In this document: one piece after another, positions 50,256-59,269 of the stretch
How the letters are laid out: each line of letters opens with the position of its first letter
Numbering within the stretch: the stretch's first letter is position 1
Source of the DNA: Streptomyces sp. NBC_01276
GTDB taxonomy: Bacteria; Actinomycetota; Actinomycetes; Streptomycetales; Streptomycetaceae
Length of the DNA: 64,000 nt
Assembly (NCBI RefSeq): GCF_041435355.1
Contig: NZ_CP108442.1
Coordinates: 4,154,001 to 4,218,000, forward strand
Reading direction: 5' to 3'
Notes under the pieces: generated by a model
Database searches by the model: none
Told to the model about the DNA's origin: nothing
What the model saw: only the letters and a program-made list of their open reading frames with translations
Position numbers and translations under genes: made by a program

Positions 50256-53200
50256 ATGACGCGAGCCGAGCAGCCAACGGTCGTGACCGCCTCCGAGAAC
50301 CCCACCTACGACGAAGCCCTAGCCGCGGATTCCCGCGAGCGAGCGGTGCGCGCCCTGCTGCGCACCCCCGGGCTGCGCCGGCTGTGGAGCGCCCAGCTGG
50401 TGAGCGGCATCGGCGACGCCCTGGCCCTGTTGGTCCTGGTGCTGCTGACCCTCCAGGCGGCCGTCACGGCCGGCGCGGACGGCCTCTTCGGCGCCGGCTA
50501 CCGGGGCGCGGCCTTCGCCGTCGCCGCCGTGTTCGCCGTGCGGATCCTCGCCACCGTCCTGTTCGGCGCGGTCCTGCTCGGGCCGCTGTCGCAGCTGATG
50601 GCCCCCGCGGGCAGGCTCGACCGCCGCTGGACGATGGTCGGGGCCGACGGACTGCGGATCGGGCTGTTCGTCGTCGCCCCGCTGTGGCTCGACTGGATCC
50701 CGGCCCACGCCACCACCGCGCTGCTCGCCACCGTCTTCGTCTCGGGCGCCGCCGAACGCGTGTGGACCCTGGCCAAGGAGAGCGCCGCGCCCGCGCTGCT
50801 CCCCGCGCCGCCGCCGGAGGGGGCGACCGTACGGCCGCTCCCCGACCACCTCGACGCGCTGCGTCGCCTCACGCTGCGCACGGCGTTCGCGGCGCTGCCC
50901 GCCGCTGCCGCCGCGCTGCTCGCCGCGACCCTGGTCGGGCGGGCGCTGGGTCTCGGCGTGGACTGGTTCGCCGCGAACCCGTCGGCGCTGGGCTCGTACG
51001 TGGCCGCCGGCCTGTTCGCCGCGTCCCTCTCGCTGCTGCTGCCGCTGGCGCTGCCCGCCGTGAAGACCCCGAGGCCGCGCTCCCCGCTGGAGGGGCTGCG
51101 GGCCCCCCGGGTGGGCGAGCGGCCCGAGAAGGGGCGTACGGGCTCGATCCGGCTGTTCGTGCTGGCCTGTGCCGCCGTCGCCGGGGCGGTGGCCGGTGCC
51201 GCCTCCGTGGCCGTGCTGCACGCGTTCGACCTGGGCGGCGGCCCGTCCGCGTACGCCCTGCTGGTGCTCGCCCTCGTCGGCGGAACCGGCCTGGGCATCC
51301 GCGCGACCCAGGCCGGCAAGGTGCTGCCCGGACTGTCCCGGCGCCGGCTGCTGGCCCTGGCGATCGCGGTGGCCGGGCTCGCGCTGCTGCTGAGCGGGCT
51401 GGTCCCGGACACGGCGACCGTGGTGTTCCTGGCGCTGCTCGCCGGCACCGCCGCGGGCGTCGCGGCCAATGCCGGACACACCCTGCTGGACCAGGAGACC
51501 GAGGAGTTCCGCCGGGCCCGGGTCACCGCGCACCTCCAGGCCGTGGTCCGGGTGGCCGTGGCGGTCGGGGCCGTCGGCGCCCCGCTGCTGGCCGCCGCGA
51601 TCGGACCGCACCGGCTGACCGCCGGCGAGGTCGTCTTCTCGCACGGCGGCGCGGCCTTCGCCCTGATGCTGCTCGGCGCGCTGCTGCTGCCCGTCGCCGT
51701 GGTGGTGCTCGTCAAGGCCGACGACCGCGGAGGGGTACCGCTGCGGCGCGACCTGCGCGAGGCGCTGCGCGGCGGCGAGCCGCTGCAGGCCCCGTCGGCG
51801 ACCGGGTTCTTCATCGCCCTGGAGGGCGGCGACGGAGCCGGGAAGTCCACCCAGGTGCAGGCACTGGCCGACTGGATACGGGGCAAGGGCCACGAGGTCG
51901 TCGTGACGCGCGAGCCGGGTGCCACCCCGGTCGGCAAGCGGCTCCGCTCGATCCTCCTGGACATCTCGTCCGCCGGGCTGTCCAACCGCGCCGAGGCGCT
52001 GCTGTACGCCGCCGACCGCGCCGAGCACGTGGACACGGTGGTCCGGCCCGCCCTGGAGCGGGGCGCGGTGGTCATCTCCGACCGCTACATCGACTCCTCG
52101 GTGGCCTACCAGGGCGCCGGCCGGGACCTGTCCCCGACCGAGATCGCCCGGATCTCCCGCTGGGCCACCGACGGCCTCGTCCCGAACCTGACCGTGCTGC
52201 TCGACGTGTCCCCGGAGGCCGCCCGGGAGCGGTTCACGGAGGCGCCGGACCGGCTGGAGTCGGAGCCGACGGAGTTCCACCAGCGGGTGCGGGCCGGGTT
52301 CCTGACCCTCGCCGCGTCCGACCCCGGGCGCTACCTCGTCGTCGACGCCGGGCAGGACCCGGGCTCGGTGACCACCGTCGTACGCCACCGCCTGGACCGG
52401 ATGCTGCCGCTCTCGGAGGCCGAGGTCGCGGCGCAGATCGAGGCCCGGCGGCTCGCGGAGGAGGAGGCCCGGCGCAAGGCCGAGGAAGAGGCCGCCCGCA
52501 AGGCGGAGGAAGCCCGGCTGAAGGCCGAGGAGGAGGCACGCCTGGCCCGGGAGGCCGAGGAGGCCAGGATCAAGGCCGAGGCGGAGGCCGCCGAGGCGCG
52601 CCGGCTCGCCGAGGAGGAAGCCGCCCGCAGGGCGGAGGAGGAGCGGCTGCGCGCCGTCGAGGAGGCGCGCGCCCGCGCCGAGGCCGAGCGGCTGCGCGCC
52701 GAGGCCGAGGAGAAGGCCCGCGCCGCCGAGCAGGAGCGGATCCGGCTGGAGGAGGCCGAGGCGGCCCGGCTGCGCGCGGAGGCGGAGGCACGGCGGCTGG
52801 AGAAGCAGCGCCGCGCCGAGGAGGCGCTGCTGCGGGCCGAGGAGGCGCGCCGGCTGGCGGAGGCCTCGGCGGCCGCCGCGGCGGCGGCTTCGGCGGCCGC
52901 GGCCGCTTCGTCCGCGTCCACCGCTTCGTCCGCGTCCACCGCCGCGCAGACGGCGCCGGCCGCCGGACCGGGACGGAAGGTCCCGATGCGCAAGGAGCCC
53001 CACCCGAACGACGCCGTCACCGTCGAGACCCCGCGCATCAAGCGGGCCCTGCGGCCCGACGACATCACCGAGACCGTCCCGGTCCCCAAGATCGACCCGG
53101 CGGCGGACGAGACGGCCGTGCTGCCGTCCGTACGCCCCGACGGGCCGGCGGGCGGTCCGGACGCCCGGGACGCGTCGGCGCGTACGGCGCCGCCGTCCGC

Positions 53201-53471
53201 CCCGGCCACCCGGCCGACGGTCCGTCACTCGCAGGAGAGCCCGGCCGACCGGGTGCCGCCCGGCATCTTCCGGGACTCCGGGAACGACGTGACCCGTGAG
53301 CTCCCGGTCGTCGGGGACGACGGCCGGCCGCGCCGGGCCCCGTCCGACTGGGCCGAGGCCACTCCGATGGACGACCTGCCGACCCTGGCCGACGAGCTGC
53401 TGGGGCCGCGCGGGGACGAGGAGGACGGCGAGGACGGCCGACGCGGCGGAGGCGGTTCGCGCCGCCGCTGA
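50256..53471 (+). CDS. tmk: MFS-like membrane domain fused to thymidylate kinase with coiled-coil tail
   Basis: 1071 residues in three parts. Residues about 30-500 form a 12-helix MFS-type membrane domain (LWSAQLVSGIGDALALLVLV). Residues about 522-725 are a complete dTMP kinase: P-loop LEGGDGAGKSTQVQALADWI, REPGATPVGKRLR, and ISDRYIDSSVAYQGAGRDL. Residues about 728-890 are a highly charged Glu/Ala/Arg coiled coil, followed by an Ala-Ser run and a disordered acidic tail to 1071. It makes dTDP for DNA synthesis, apparently tethered to the membrane. The same fusion is, from memory, found in other Streptomyces. It precedes holB, as in many bacteria. Confidence 0.93.
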   Translation: MTRAEQPTVVTASENPTYDEALAADSRERAVRALLRTPGLRRLWSAQLVSGIGDALALLVLVLLTLQAAVTAGADGLFGAGYRGAAFAVAAVFAVRILATVLFGAVLLGPLSQLMAPAGRLDRRWTMVGADGLRIGLFVVAPLWLDWIPAHATTALLATVFVSGAAERVWTLAKESAAPALLPAPPPEGATVRPLPDHLDALRRLTLRTAFAALPAAAAALLAATLVGRALGLGVDWFAANPSALGSYVAAGLFAASLSLLLPLALPAVKTPRPRSPLEGLRAPRVGERPEKGRTGSIRLFVLACAAVAGAVAGAASVAVLHAFDLGGGPSAYALLVLALVGGTGLGIRATQAGKVLPGLSRRRLLALAIAVAGLALLLSGLVPDTATVVFLALLAGTAAGVAANAGHTLLDQETEEFRRARVTAHLQAVVRVAVAVGAVGAPLLAAAIGPHRLTAGEVVFSHGGAAFALMLLGALLLPVAVVVLVKADDRGGVPLRRDLREALRGGEPLQAPSATGFFIALEGGDGAGKSTQVQALADWIRGKGHEVVVTREPGATPVGKRLRSILLDISSAGLSNRAEALLYAADRAEHVDTVVRPALERGAVVISDRYIDSSVAYQGAGRDLSPTEIARISRWATDGLVPNLTVLLDVSPEAARERFTEAPDRLESEPTEFHQRVRAGFLTLAASDPGRYLVVDAGQDPGSVTTVVRHRLDRMLPLSEAEVAAQIEARRLAEEEARRKAEEEAARKAEEARLKAEEEARLAREAEEARIKAEAEAAEARRLAEEEAARRAEEERLRAVEEARARAEAERLRAEAEEKARAAEQERIRLEEAEAARLRAEAEARRLEKQRRAEEALLRAEEARRLAEASAAAAAAASAAAAASSASTASSASTAAQTAPAAGPGRKVPMRKEPHPNDAVTVETPRIKRALRPDDITETVPVPKIDPAADETAVLPSVRPDGPAGGPDARDASARTAPPSAPATRPTVRHSQESPADRVPPGIFRDSGNDVTRELPVVGDDGRPRRAPSDWAEATPMDDLPTLADELLGPRGDEEDGEDGRRGGGGSRRR

Positions 53472-53600
53472 TCCGGGACTGTCGGTGGCGCACGCCACAA
53501 TGTGATCGGGACGCGCGGGAGAGCCGGGCGAGGGACAGAGCAGGGCGGCACGGCGCCGGGCGTGAGCGCGCGGGCCGCGTAGGGAAAGGCGGTGGGCGGG

Positions 53601-54812
53601 ATGTCCGTGTGGGACGACCTGGTGGGGCAGGAGCGCGTGCGGACGCAGCTGGCCGCCGCCGCGCGGGACGCCGACGCGCTCGTCACCGCCGCCTCGGACG
53701 GGGCCCCGCCGCCGCCCTCGTCCAAGATGACCCACGCCTGGCTGTTCACCGGCCCGCCCGGCTCCGGGCGGGCCACCGCCGCCCGTGCCTTCGCGGCGGC
53801 GCTCCAGTGCGTCAGCCCCGACCGGGCGCTCGGCGGCGAGCCCGGCTGCGGGTTCTGCGACGGCTGCCACACCACCATGGTCGGCACGCACGCCGATGTG
53901 GAGATCGTCCGTACCGACCTGCTGTCCATCGGCGTGAAGGAGACCCGGGACCTGGTGCGCCGGGCCCAGCTCTCCCCGGCCGTGGGGCGCTGGCAGGTCA
54001 TCGTCCTGGAAGACGCCGACCGGCTCACCGAAGGCGCCGGGAACGTCCTGCTGAAGGCGGTGGAGGAGCCCGCTCCGCGCACGGTGTGGCTGCTGTGCGC
54101 ACCCTCGCTGGAGGACGTGCTGCCCACCATCCGCTCCCGCTGCCGGCACCTGACCCTGGGCACCCCCTCGGTCGCGGCCGTCGCCGACCTGCTGGTGCGC
54201 AGGGACGGGGTGGAGCCCGCCGCCGCCGCCAACGCCGCCCGCGCGACCCAGGGCCACATCGACCGGGCGCGGCGGCTGGCCACCGACGAGTCCGCCCGGA
54301 CGCGCAGGGCCACCGTGCTCAAGCTGCCGTTGCGGGTGGACGACGTGGGCGGCTGCCTCAAGGCCGCGCAGGAGCTGGTCGACGCCGCCGGCGAGGACGC
54401 CAAGCAGATGGCGGAGGAGGTCGACGTCAAGGAGACCGAGGAGCTGCGGGCCGCCCTCGGCGCCGGAGCGGGCGCGGGCGGCCGCATGCCCCGGGGCACG
54501 GCCGGTGTGATGAAGGAGCTCGAAGACCGCCAGAAGCGCCGCCGCACCCGTACCCAGCGCGACAGCCTCGACCTGGCGCTGACCGAGCTCACGGGCTTCT
54601 ACCGGGACGTCCTGGCCCTGCAGCTCGGCTCGAACCTGGCCATCGCCAACGAGGACGTACGGCCGGACCTCGACCGGGTCGCGCGGGCCTCGGGCCCCGA
54701 GCGCACCCTGCGGCGCATCGAGGCGATCATCGCCTGCCGCCAGGCCCTCGACCGGAACGTGGCGCCCCTCCTCGCGGTCGAGGCGATGACGATGGCCCTG
54801 CGCGCGGGCTGA
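53601..54812 (+). CDS. holB: DNA polymerase III delta' subunit
   Basis: 403 residues. An AAA+ clamp-loader subunit: degenerate P-loop TGPPGSGRATAARAFAAALQ, a four-cysteine zinc module (CGFCDGCHTTM region), VIVLEDADRLTEGAGNVLLK (Walker B region), and the SRC motif in IRSRCRHL. It helps load the sliding clamp. The start is the ATG at 53601 (MSVWDDLVGQ); an upstream in-frame ATG at 53592 is possible. Position after tmk supports the call. An insert at about 275-310, rich in Gly/Ala, varies in this family. Confidence 0.92.
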   Translation: MSVWDDLVGQERVRTQLAAAARDADALVTAASDGAPPPPSSKMTHAWLFTGPPGSGRATAARAFAAALQCVSPDRALGGEPGCGFCDGCHTTMVGTHADVEIVRTDLLSIGVKETRDLVRRAQLSPAVGRWQVIVLEDADRLTEGAGNVLLKAVEEPAPRTVWLLCAPSLEDVLPTIRSRCRHLTLGTPSVAAVADLLVRRDGVEPAAAANAARATQGHIDRARRLATDESARTRRATVLKLPLRVDDVGGCLKAAQELVDAAGEDAKQMAEEVDVKETEELRAALGAGAGAGGRMPRGTAGVMKELEDRQKRRRTRTQRDSLDLALTELTGFYRDVLALQLGSNLAIANEDVRPDLDRVARASGPERTLRRIEAIIACRQALDRNVAPLLAVEAMTMALRAG

Positions 54813-54900
54813 ACGCTCCCCGCTCCCCGCCCCCCGCTGCCCGCTCTCCGTTCCCAGCTCTCCGCTCTCCGTTCCCGGTCCCCGTTTCCCCCTTCACCCG
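54813..54900 (+). other. Pyrimidine-rich strand-asymmetric tract
   Basis: A stretch of about 80 bases of irregular repeats of CGCTCCC, CTCTCCG and TTCCCGG, almost purine-free runs on the plus strand, between holB and the Tap-like gene. No gene or hairpin is apparent. Such mirror-like pyrimidine tracts can form triplex DNA or act as rut-like sites. Confidence 0.5.
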
Positions 54901-55041
54901 TCCGAGCGATCCGGGCCCCGCGCGTGACGGGTCCGGCACGGGCGGGGCGGCCGGTACGCCCCCGGTCGGCGGACGGCCGCCCGCCCCACGCCCGCCGCAC
55001 GGGCGCCGACGCGGACGGCGGGCAGCACGTAGGCTCGCGCC

Positions 55042-56577
55042 ATGGACACCAGGCGTCTGCTGCGTACCACCGGAACCGTGATCGCAGCCGCCGGGCTGCT
55101 CCTCTCCGGCTGCACCTCCGGGGGCTCGGACGTGGCCTCGGCCTCGGCGGAGCCGGCCGCGGTCCCGGCCGCGCTGCGCCCGTACTACGAGCAGAAGCTC
55201 ACCTGGCGCGACTGCGGCGTCCCCGGCTTCCAGTGCTCCACCATGAAGGCGCCGCTGGACTACGCGAACCCCGGCTCCGGGCAGGACATCGACCTCGCCG
55301 TGGCGCGCCGCGCGGCCACGGGCCCGGGCAAGCGGCTCGGCTCCCTGCTGGTCAACCCGGGCGGGCCGGGCGGTTCGGGCATCGGATACCTCCAGGCGTA
55401 CGCGGGCATCGGCTACCCGGCCGCCGTGCGCGCCCAGTACGACATGGTCTCCTTCGACCCGCGCGGGGTCGCCCGCAGCAGCCCCGTCGAGTGCCTGACC
55501 GGTCACGGCATGGACCGGTTCACCCAGGTGGACCAGACCCCGGACGACGCCGCGGAGCGCGCCGAGCTGGTGACCTCGTTCAAGGAACTCGCGGCGGCCT
55601 GCCAGGCGCGCTCGGGGCGCGTCCTGCCGCACGTCTCCACGGCGGAGGCCGCCCGCGACATGGACGTGCTGCGCGCGGTGCTGGGCGACGAGAAGCTGAA
55701 CTACGTCGGCGCCTCGTACGGCACCTTCCTCGGGGCGACGTACGCCGACCTCTTCCCGGCCCGCGTCGGGAGGCTGGTCCTGGACGGGGCCATGGACCCC
55801 ACGCGGCCCGCGCTGGAGCTGAACCGCGACCAGACGGAGGGGTTCGAGACCGCCTTCCGCTCCTTCGCGAAGGACTGCGCGAAGCAGTCGGAATGCCCGC
55901 TGGGGCGGGGCAACCCCGACGCGGTGGCACAGAACCTGAAGGACTTCTTCCGCAAACTCGACGCCCAGCCGGTCCCCTCGGGCGACCCGAACCGCCCCCT
56001 GGGCGAGTCCCTCGCGACGACCGGCGTGATCGCGGCGCTGTACGACGAGAGCGCGTGGCCGCAGCTGCGCACGGCCCTCACGGACGCGATGAACGGTGAC
56101 GGGTCCGGGCTGCTGGCACTCGCCGACAGCTACTACGAACGCGACGCGGGCGGCACGTACGCGAACCTGATGTCCGCCAACGCCGCCGTGAACTGCCTCG
56201 ACCTGCCGCCGGCCTTCAATGGCCCCGAGGACGTCCAGTCCGCGCTGCCCTCCTTCGAGAAGGCCTCGCCGGTCTTCGGCGCGGGCCTGGCGTGGGCCTC
56301 GCTGAACTGCACGTACTGGCCGGTGAAGGCCACGGGCAAGGCGAGGCCGCTGACGGCGAAGGGGGCGGCTCCGATCGTGGTGGTCGGCACGACGCGCGAC
56401 CCGGCGACCCCGTACAAGTGGGCCAAGTCCCTGGCCGGCCAGCTCGACTCGGGCACCCTGCTGACGTACGACGGCGACGGCCACACGGCGTACGGACGCG
56501 GCAGCGACTGCATCGACACCGCGATCAACCGCTACCTCCTGCAGGGCCAGCCCCCCGCTGCGGGCAAGCGCTGCTGA
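55042..56577 (+). CDS. Secreted alpha/beta hydrolase lipoprotein (tripeptidyl aminopeptidase/SlpD-like)
   Basis: 511 residues. The signal peptide has lipobox LLSGC (residues about 20-24). It has the oxyanion-hole motif LLVNPGGPGGSGIGY (about 102-116) and nucleophile elbow YVGASYGTFLGATYADLFP with the catalytic Ser at about 231. An Asp lies in VVGTTRDPATPYKWA and a His in YDGDGHTAYGRGSDC, completing the triad. The C-terminal Cys pair (DCIDTAINRY ... KRC) is typical of Tap-like enzymes. It probably cleaves short N-terminal peptides outside the cell. The start is the ATG at 55042. Confidence 0.9.
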   Translation: MDTRRLLRTTGTVIAAAGLLLSGCTSGGSDVASASAEPAAVPAALRPYYEQKLTWRDCGVPGFQCSTMKAPLDYANPGSGQDIDLAVARRAATGPGKRLGSLLVNPGGPGGSGIGYLQAYAGIGYPAAVRAQYDMVSFDPRGVARSSPVECLTGHGMDRFTQVDQTPDDAAERAELVTSFKELAAACQARSGRVLPHVSTAEAARDMDVLRAVLGDEKLNYVGASYGTFLGATYADLFPARVGRLVLDGAMDPTRPALELNRDQTEGFETAFRSFAKDCAKQSECPLGRGNPDAVAQNLKDFFRKLDAQPVPSGDPNRPLGESLATTGVIAALYDESAWPQLRTALTDAMNGDGSGLLALADSYYERDAGGTYANLMSANAAVNCLDLPPAFNGPEDVQSALPSFEKASPVFGAGLAWASLNCTYWPVKATGKARPLTAKGAAPIVVVGTTRDPATPYKWAKSLAGQLDSGTLLTYDGDGHTAYGRGSDCIDTAINRYLLQGQPPAAGKRC

Positions 56578-56681
56578 CCTCCCGGCCATCCCGGTACGGG
56601 GCACCCGCTTCGACCCTGTAGACTTGGCGCCGCTGCTGATGAGAGCGTCCCCCAGGGGAAATCTTCTCGTCTTGCAGCGGT

Positions 56682-56755
56682 GCCGCCTTAGCTCAGTTGG
56701 CCAGAGCAACGCACTCGTAATGCGTAGGTCTCGGGTTCGAATCCCGAAGGCGGCT
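56682..56755 (+). tRNA. tRNA-Thr(CGU), likely attachment site of the adjacent element
   Basis: A 74-nt cloverleaf: the acceptor GCCGCCT pairs with AGGCGGC, discriminator T, no encoded CCA. The anticodon loop CT-CGT-AA reads ACG (threonine), and the T arm is CGGGTTCGAATCCCG. The integrase stop codon lies 44 bp past its 3' end, the usual layout when the tRNA 3' half serves as att core. No second copy of the tRNA 3' end is seen elsewhere in the window. Confidence 0.95.
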
Positions 56756-56762
56756 CTAGAAG

Positions 56763-56799
56763 AACCCTAGGACTCACTCGCCGTGACCTGGGGTTTTTC
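56763..56799 (+). terminator. Terminator between tRNA-Thr and the integrase gene
   Basis: AACCCTAGG (56763-56771) pairs with CCTGGGGTT (56787-56795) with one mismatch, followed by a T-run (TTTTTC). It can end the tRNA transcript, and its reverse face ends close to the integrase stop codon. Confidence 0.7.
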
Positions 56800-58422
56800 T
56801 TATGCCCCGACCAAGCGGGGACGGAACGCGATGATCTTCGCGCCCTCATGTGATGCCGACGTGATGCCGTCCTGCTCGTTGACTGCCTCGACGGCCTTCT
56901 GCTTGGGCAATCGGGCTGCTCCGCGCGGGACCATGGCGGCAGTCGCCTCGGCGGCCTCGGCGGCGGCCTTCGGCATGACCGACTGATAGATGTCCCGAGT
57001 GATCCGGGAGTCGGAGTGGCCGAGGGTCTCGGACACGATCTTGACGTCGACTCCGGCGGCGAGCATGAGCGAGGCGGCGACGTGCCGCAGATCGTGCAGG
57101 CGGATCGGCGGCAGACCCGAGAGCTCGACGAGCCGCTCGAACTGGTCGGTCAGCCACCCGGGGTGAATCCGCTCGCCGTCCTCCTGGGTGAACATCCGGC
57201 CCGACTCGATCCACGCCGGCCCCCACTGGCAGCGCTCGGCCGCCTGCTTGGTCTGGTGGGCGTCGAGCACCTCGGCGGTGTACTCGTCGATCGAGAACAC
57301 CCGCTCGCCGCTGTCAGTCTTCGGCAGGCTCTCGATGACCTCCCATCCGTCCTGCACGAGCTGCGTCGCAATGGTCATCGAGCGCGCCGCTATGGAGTAG
57401 TCGGCCCACCGGACGCCGCACGCCTCGCCCCGCCGCAGTCCTCGGAACGTGATCAGATGGAACAGGGGCAGCAGCCGGTGCTCTGTGTCGGCGAGGTAGT
57501 CGAGGAACTCGCCGGCCTGCTCGGGTGTCCACACCATGACCGCCGAGGGCCGCTCGCCCGTCCGCAGCCACGCCTCGACCCGCTCATCAGTCCACACCAT
57601 CGCCTTCGGCCGCTTCGCCGCCGTCAACTCGACGTACGACGCAGGGTTGAAGGTGATCGCCCCGCGAGCGATGGCGGTGTTCAGCGCGGCCCGCAGCGTG
57701 TCGCGGATGTGCTTCTGTGTCGACGGTCCGGTGATACGGCGGAAGGGCCCCATCTCCTCAATGGCTGCTTTCAGGAACTTCCGGCGGCCTCGGTTCTCTA
57801 TCCCCTTCCACGGGATCGTTTTCAGCTCGTCGAGGGCGGCGCGGCGCTGCAAGTTGGCGTCGTGAATCTCGGCATTGGTCTCGGCGATGCCCGCGAACAT
57901 CTCGTCGAGGTGCTGCACGGTGAGCCTGTCGAGGCGGACGTGCCCGATCCGCGGTTTCAGGTGGCACCTGATGTCGACCTCATACCGGGTTTCACCACTC
58001 TTGCGGAGCGCCTTCTTACCGGCGAGCCACGTGTCGAGCCACTCGGCGACGGTCATGTGCTGAGTGAGTGACTGCCCAGTCGCGAACCGGCGCTTCGTCT
58101 CGTCGTAGTCCGGGATGCCCTCTCCGCTCGTCGAGACCATTTCGAGCAGGTCGGCGATGCGGCGGCGCCCGTCGGGGTCCGACCTCCTGTCGGCGATGTC
58201 GAGCAGGGCGGCGAGGGCGTTCGCGTCGGTCTGTGCCTTGGCCTTGGTCTCGTAGCCGCTGCGGAAGAACCGGCGACGGCTCTCGTCCTCGCGGGGCGGC
58301 AGCGGGTGAACCAGCTTCCACACGCCGTGCGTGCGCTGAGTGAGCTTCTTGCAGGAAGCGCCGAGCTGCTTGTCGGTCTGCGGGTCGCGGCACCCGCAGC
58401 GCTTTGTGATTGTGGCGGTCAT
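56800..58422 (-). CDS. int: Tyrosine site-specific integrase
   Basis: 540 residues. The N-terminal arm-binding/zinc-like region (CGCRDPQTDKQLGASCKKLT) is typical of actinobacterial integrases. The SAM-like core-binding domain lies around 120-210. The catalytic residues are the first Arg in TFRGLRRGEACG (about 333), HDLRH (about 452-456), LGHSDSRIT (about 476) and the nucleophile Tyr in RDIYQSV (about 487). It integrates and, with an excisionase, excises the element at tRNA-Thr. The ATG start overlaps the upstream regulator stop by 4 bp, so integrase expression is coupled to that regulator. Confidence 0.95.
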   Translation of the reverse strand: MTATITKRCGCRDPQTDKQLGASCKKLTQRTHGVWKLVHPLPPREDESRRRFFRSGYETKAKAQTDANALAALLDIADRRSDPDGRRRIADLLEMVSTSGEGIPDYDETKRRFATGQSLTQHMTVAEWLDTWLAGKKALRKSGETRYEVDIRCHLKPRIGHVRLDRLTVQHLDEMFAGIAETNAEIHDANLQRRAALDELKTIPWKGIENRGRRKFLKAAIEEMGPFRRITGPSTQKHIRDTLRAALNTAIARGAITFNPASYVELTAAKRPKAMVWTDERVEAWLRTGERPSAVMVWTPEQAGEFLDYLADTEHRLLPLFHLITFRGLRRGEACGVRWADYSIAARSMTIATQLVQDGWEVIESLPKTDSGERVFSIDEYTAEVLDAHQTKQAAERCQWGPAWIESGRMFTQEDGERIHPGWLTDQFERLVELSGLPPIRLHDLRHVAASLMLAAGVDVKIVSETLGHSDSRITRDIYQSVMPKAAAEAAEATAAMVPRGAARLPKQKAVEAVNEQDGITSASHEGAKIIAFRPRLVGA

Positions 58423-59153
58423 TCATCACCTCTCGTTTGGATGTGGTCGGGGTCGTCGAGCATGTCGAGCCCCTTCATGTCCTCGATCAGGTCCGGCCGC
58501 AGCTGGGGGATCTGTAGGCCGGCGAGGGTCATGTCGTTGATGTGCCGGGCGAGTTCTTCGAGGCGGTGCAGGTAGTCGGTCTGTGCGGATACGTGTCCCT
58601 CCTTGTCGGTCTTGCGCTTGCCGTGCGCAGCCTCGGCGCGCATGTAGGCCCGATGGACCGCGTCGCGACGACGCTCGAACTCGGGGTACATGGAGGCTGG
58701 ATAGGCCGCTGACGCCCACGCCGCGGCCCATTTCGGACCGCCCTCGCCGATGGGCTGCGACTCGGCGACGTAGCGGCCATCGATCGGGCCGCCGAGCGTC
58801 GGTGTCTCCTCACCGGTCCACCAGCGCCACACGGTGTACGGGTCGCGAGGATCGCGGTTCGGCACGGTGGGCACTGCCTGTTCGCTCCCGAGTGGAAGCA
58901 TCAGCAGCAGTGGGGGCACGGCGAGGGCGAGACCGAGCACGAGCAGCTCGTCGACAGCCACCGGGCGACGGATCTTCTCGCCGTCCTTACCTGTGCGGCC
59001 GGTCTCGATGGTGGTGAGCACGGCAAAGGTGAGATCGGGGCGCCCGAGGCGAGCGCATTCGGCTGCGAGGTCGCGGCGGTTCATGCCGAGGCGCTCTCGG
59101 TGCCGGCGGATCTGCTCGGCGATCAGGTCGCCCGTCGTCTGGTGACTGTGCAT
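58419..59153 (-). CDS. Xre-type HTH regulator with long C-terminal region
   Basis: 244 residues. The N-terminal Xre-like helix-turn-helix (LIAEQIRRHRERLGMNRRDL, about 9-28, to TTIETGR) is followed by a hydrophobic patch (DELLVLGLALAVPPLLLMLP). The long polar, partly helical C-terminal part (ERRRDAVHRAYMRAEAAHGK) has no recognised function. It is encoded directly upstream of, and overlapping, the integrase gene. Its promoter region carries repeated ATTGCAA motifs, consistent with autoregulation. The start is the ATG at 59151-59153, with weak ribosome binding sequence. Confidence 0.78.
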   Translation of the reverse strand: MHSHQTTGDLIAEQIRRHRERLGMNRRDLAAECARLGRPDLTFAVLTTIETGRTGKDGEKIRRPVAVDELLVLGLALAVPPLLLMLPLGSEQAVPTVPNRDPRDPYTVWRWWTGEETPTLGGPIDGRYVAESQPIGEGGPKWAAAWASAAYPASMYPEFERRRDAVHRAYMRAEAAHGKRKTDKEGHVSAQTDYLHRLEELARHINDMTLAGLQIPQLRPDLIEDMKGLDMLDDPDHIQTRGDE

Positions 59154-59269
59154 ATTGCAAACCTAACGTTGTTGATTGCAACATGCCAGCCTTGATCGGT
59201 ACGTTGTTGATCTCGCACTAGTCGGCATCATTCGGCCGATGTGCACATCGATGTCACAGGGGGCAGACC
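59154..59269. promoter_or_regulatory. Divergent control region between the Xre and excisionase-like genes
   Basis: ATTGCAA occurs at 59154-59160 and 59175-59181, spaced exactly two helical turns (21 bp). ACGTTGTTGAT occurs twice as direct repeats (59166-59176 and 59201-59211). The region is AT-richer than the surroundings. These are good operator candidates for the Xre regulator or the excisionase-like protein. Confidence 0.55.

Noticed and set aside
50319..54257. 1312-residue reverse-strand open frame opposite tmk and holB
   Set aside because: Gly/Arg/Gln-rich shadow without domains; the plus-strand genes are unmistakable.
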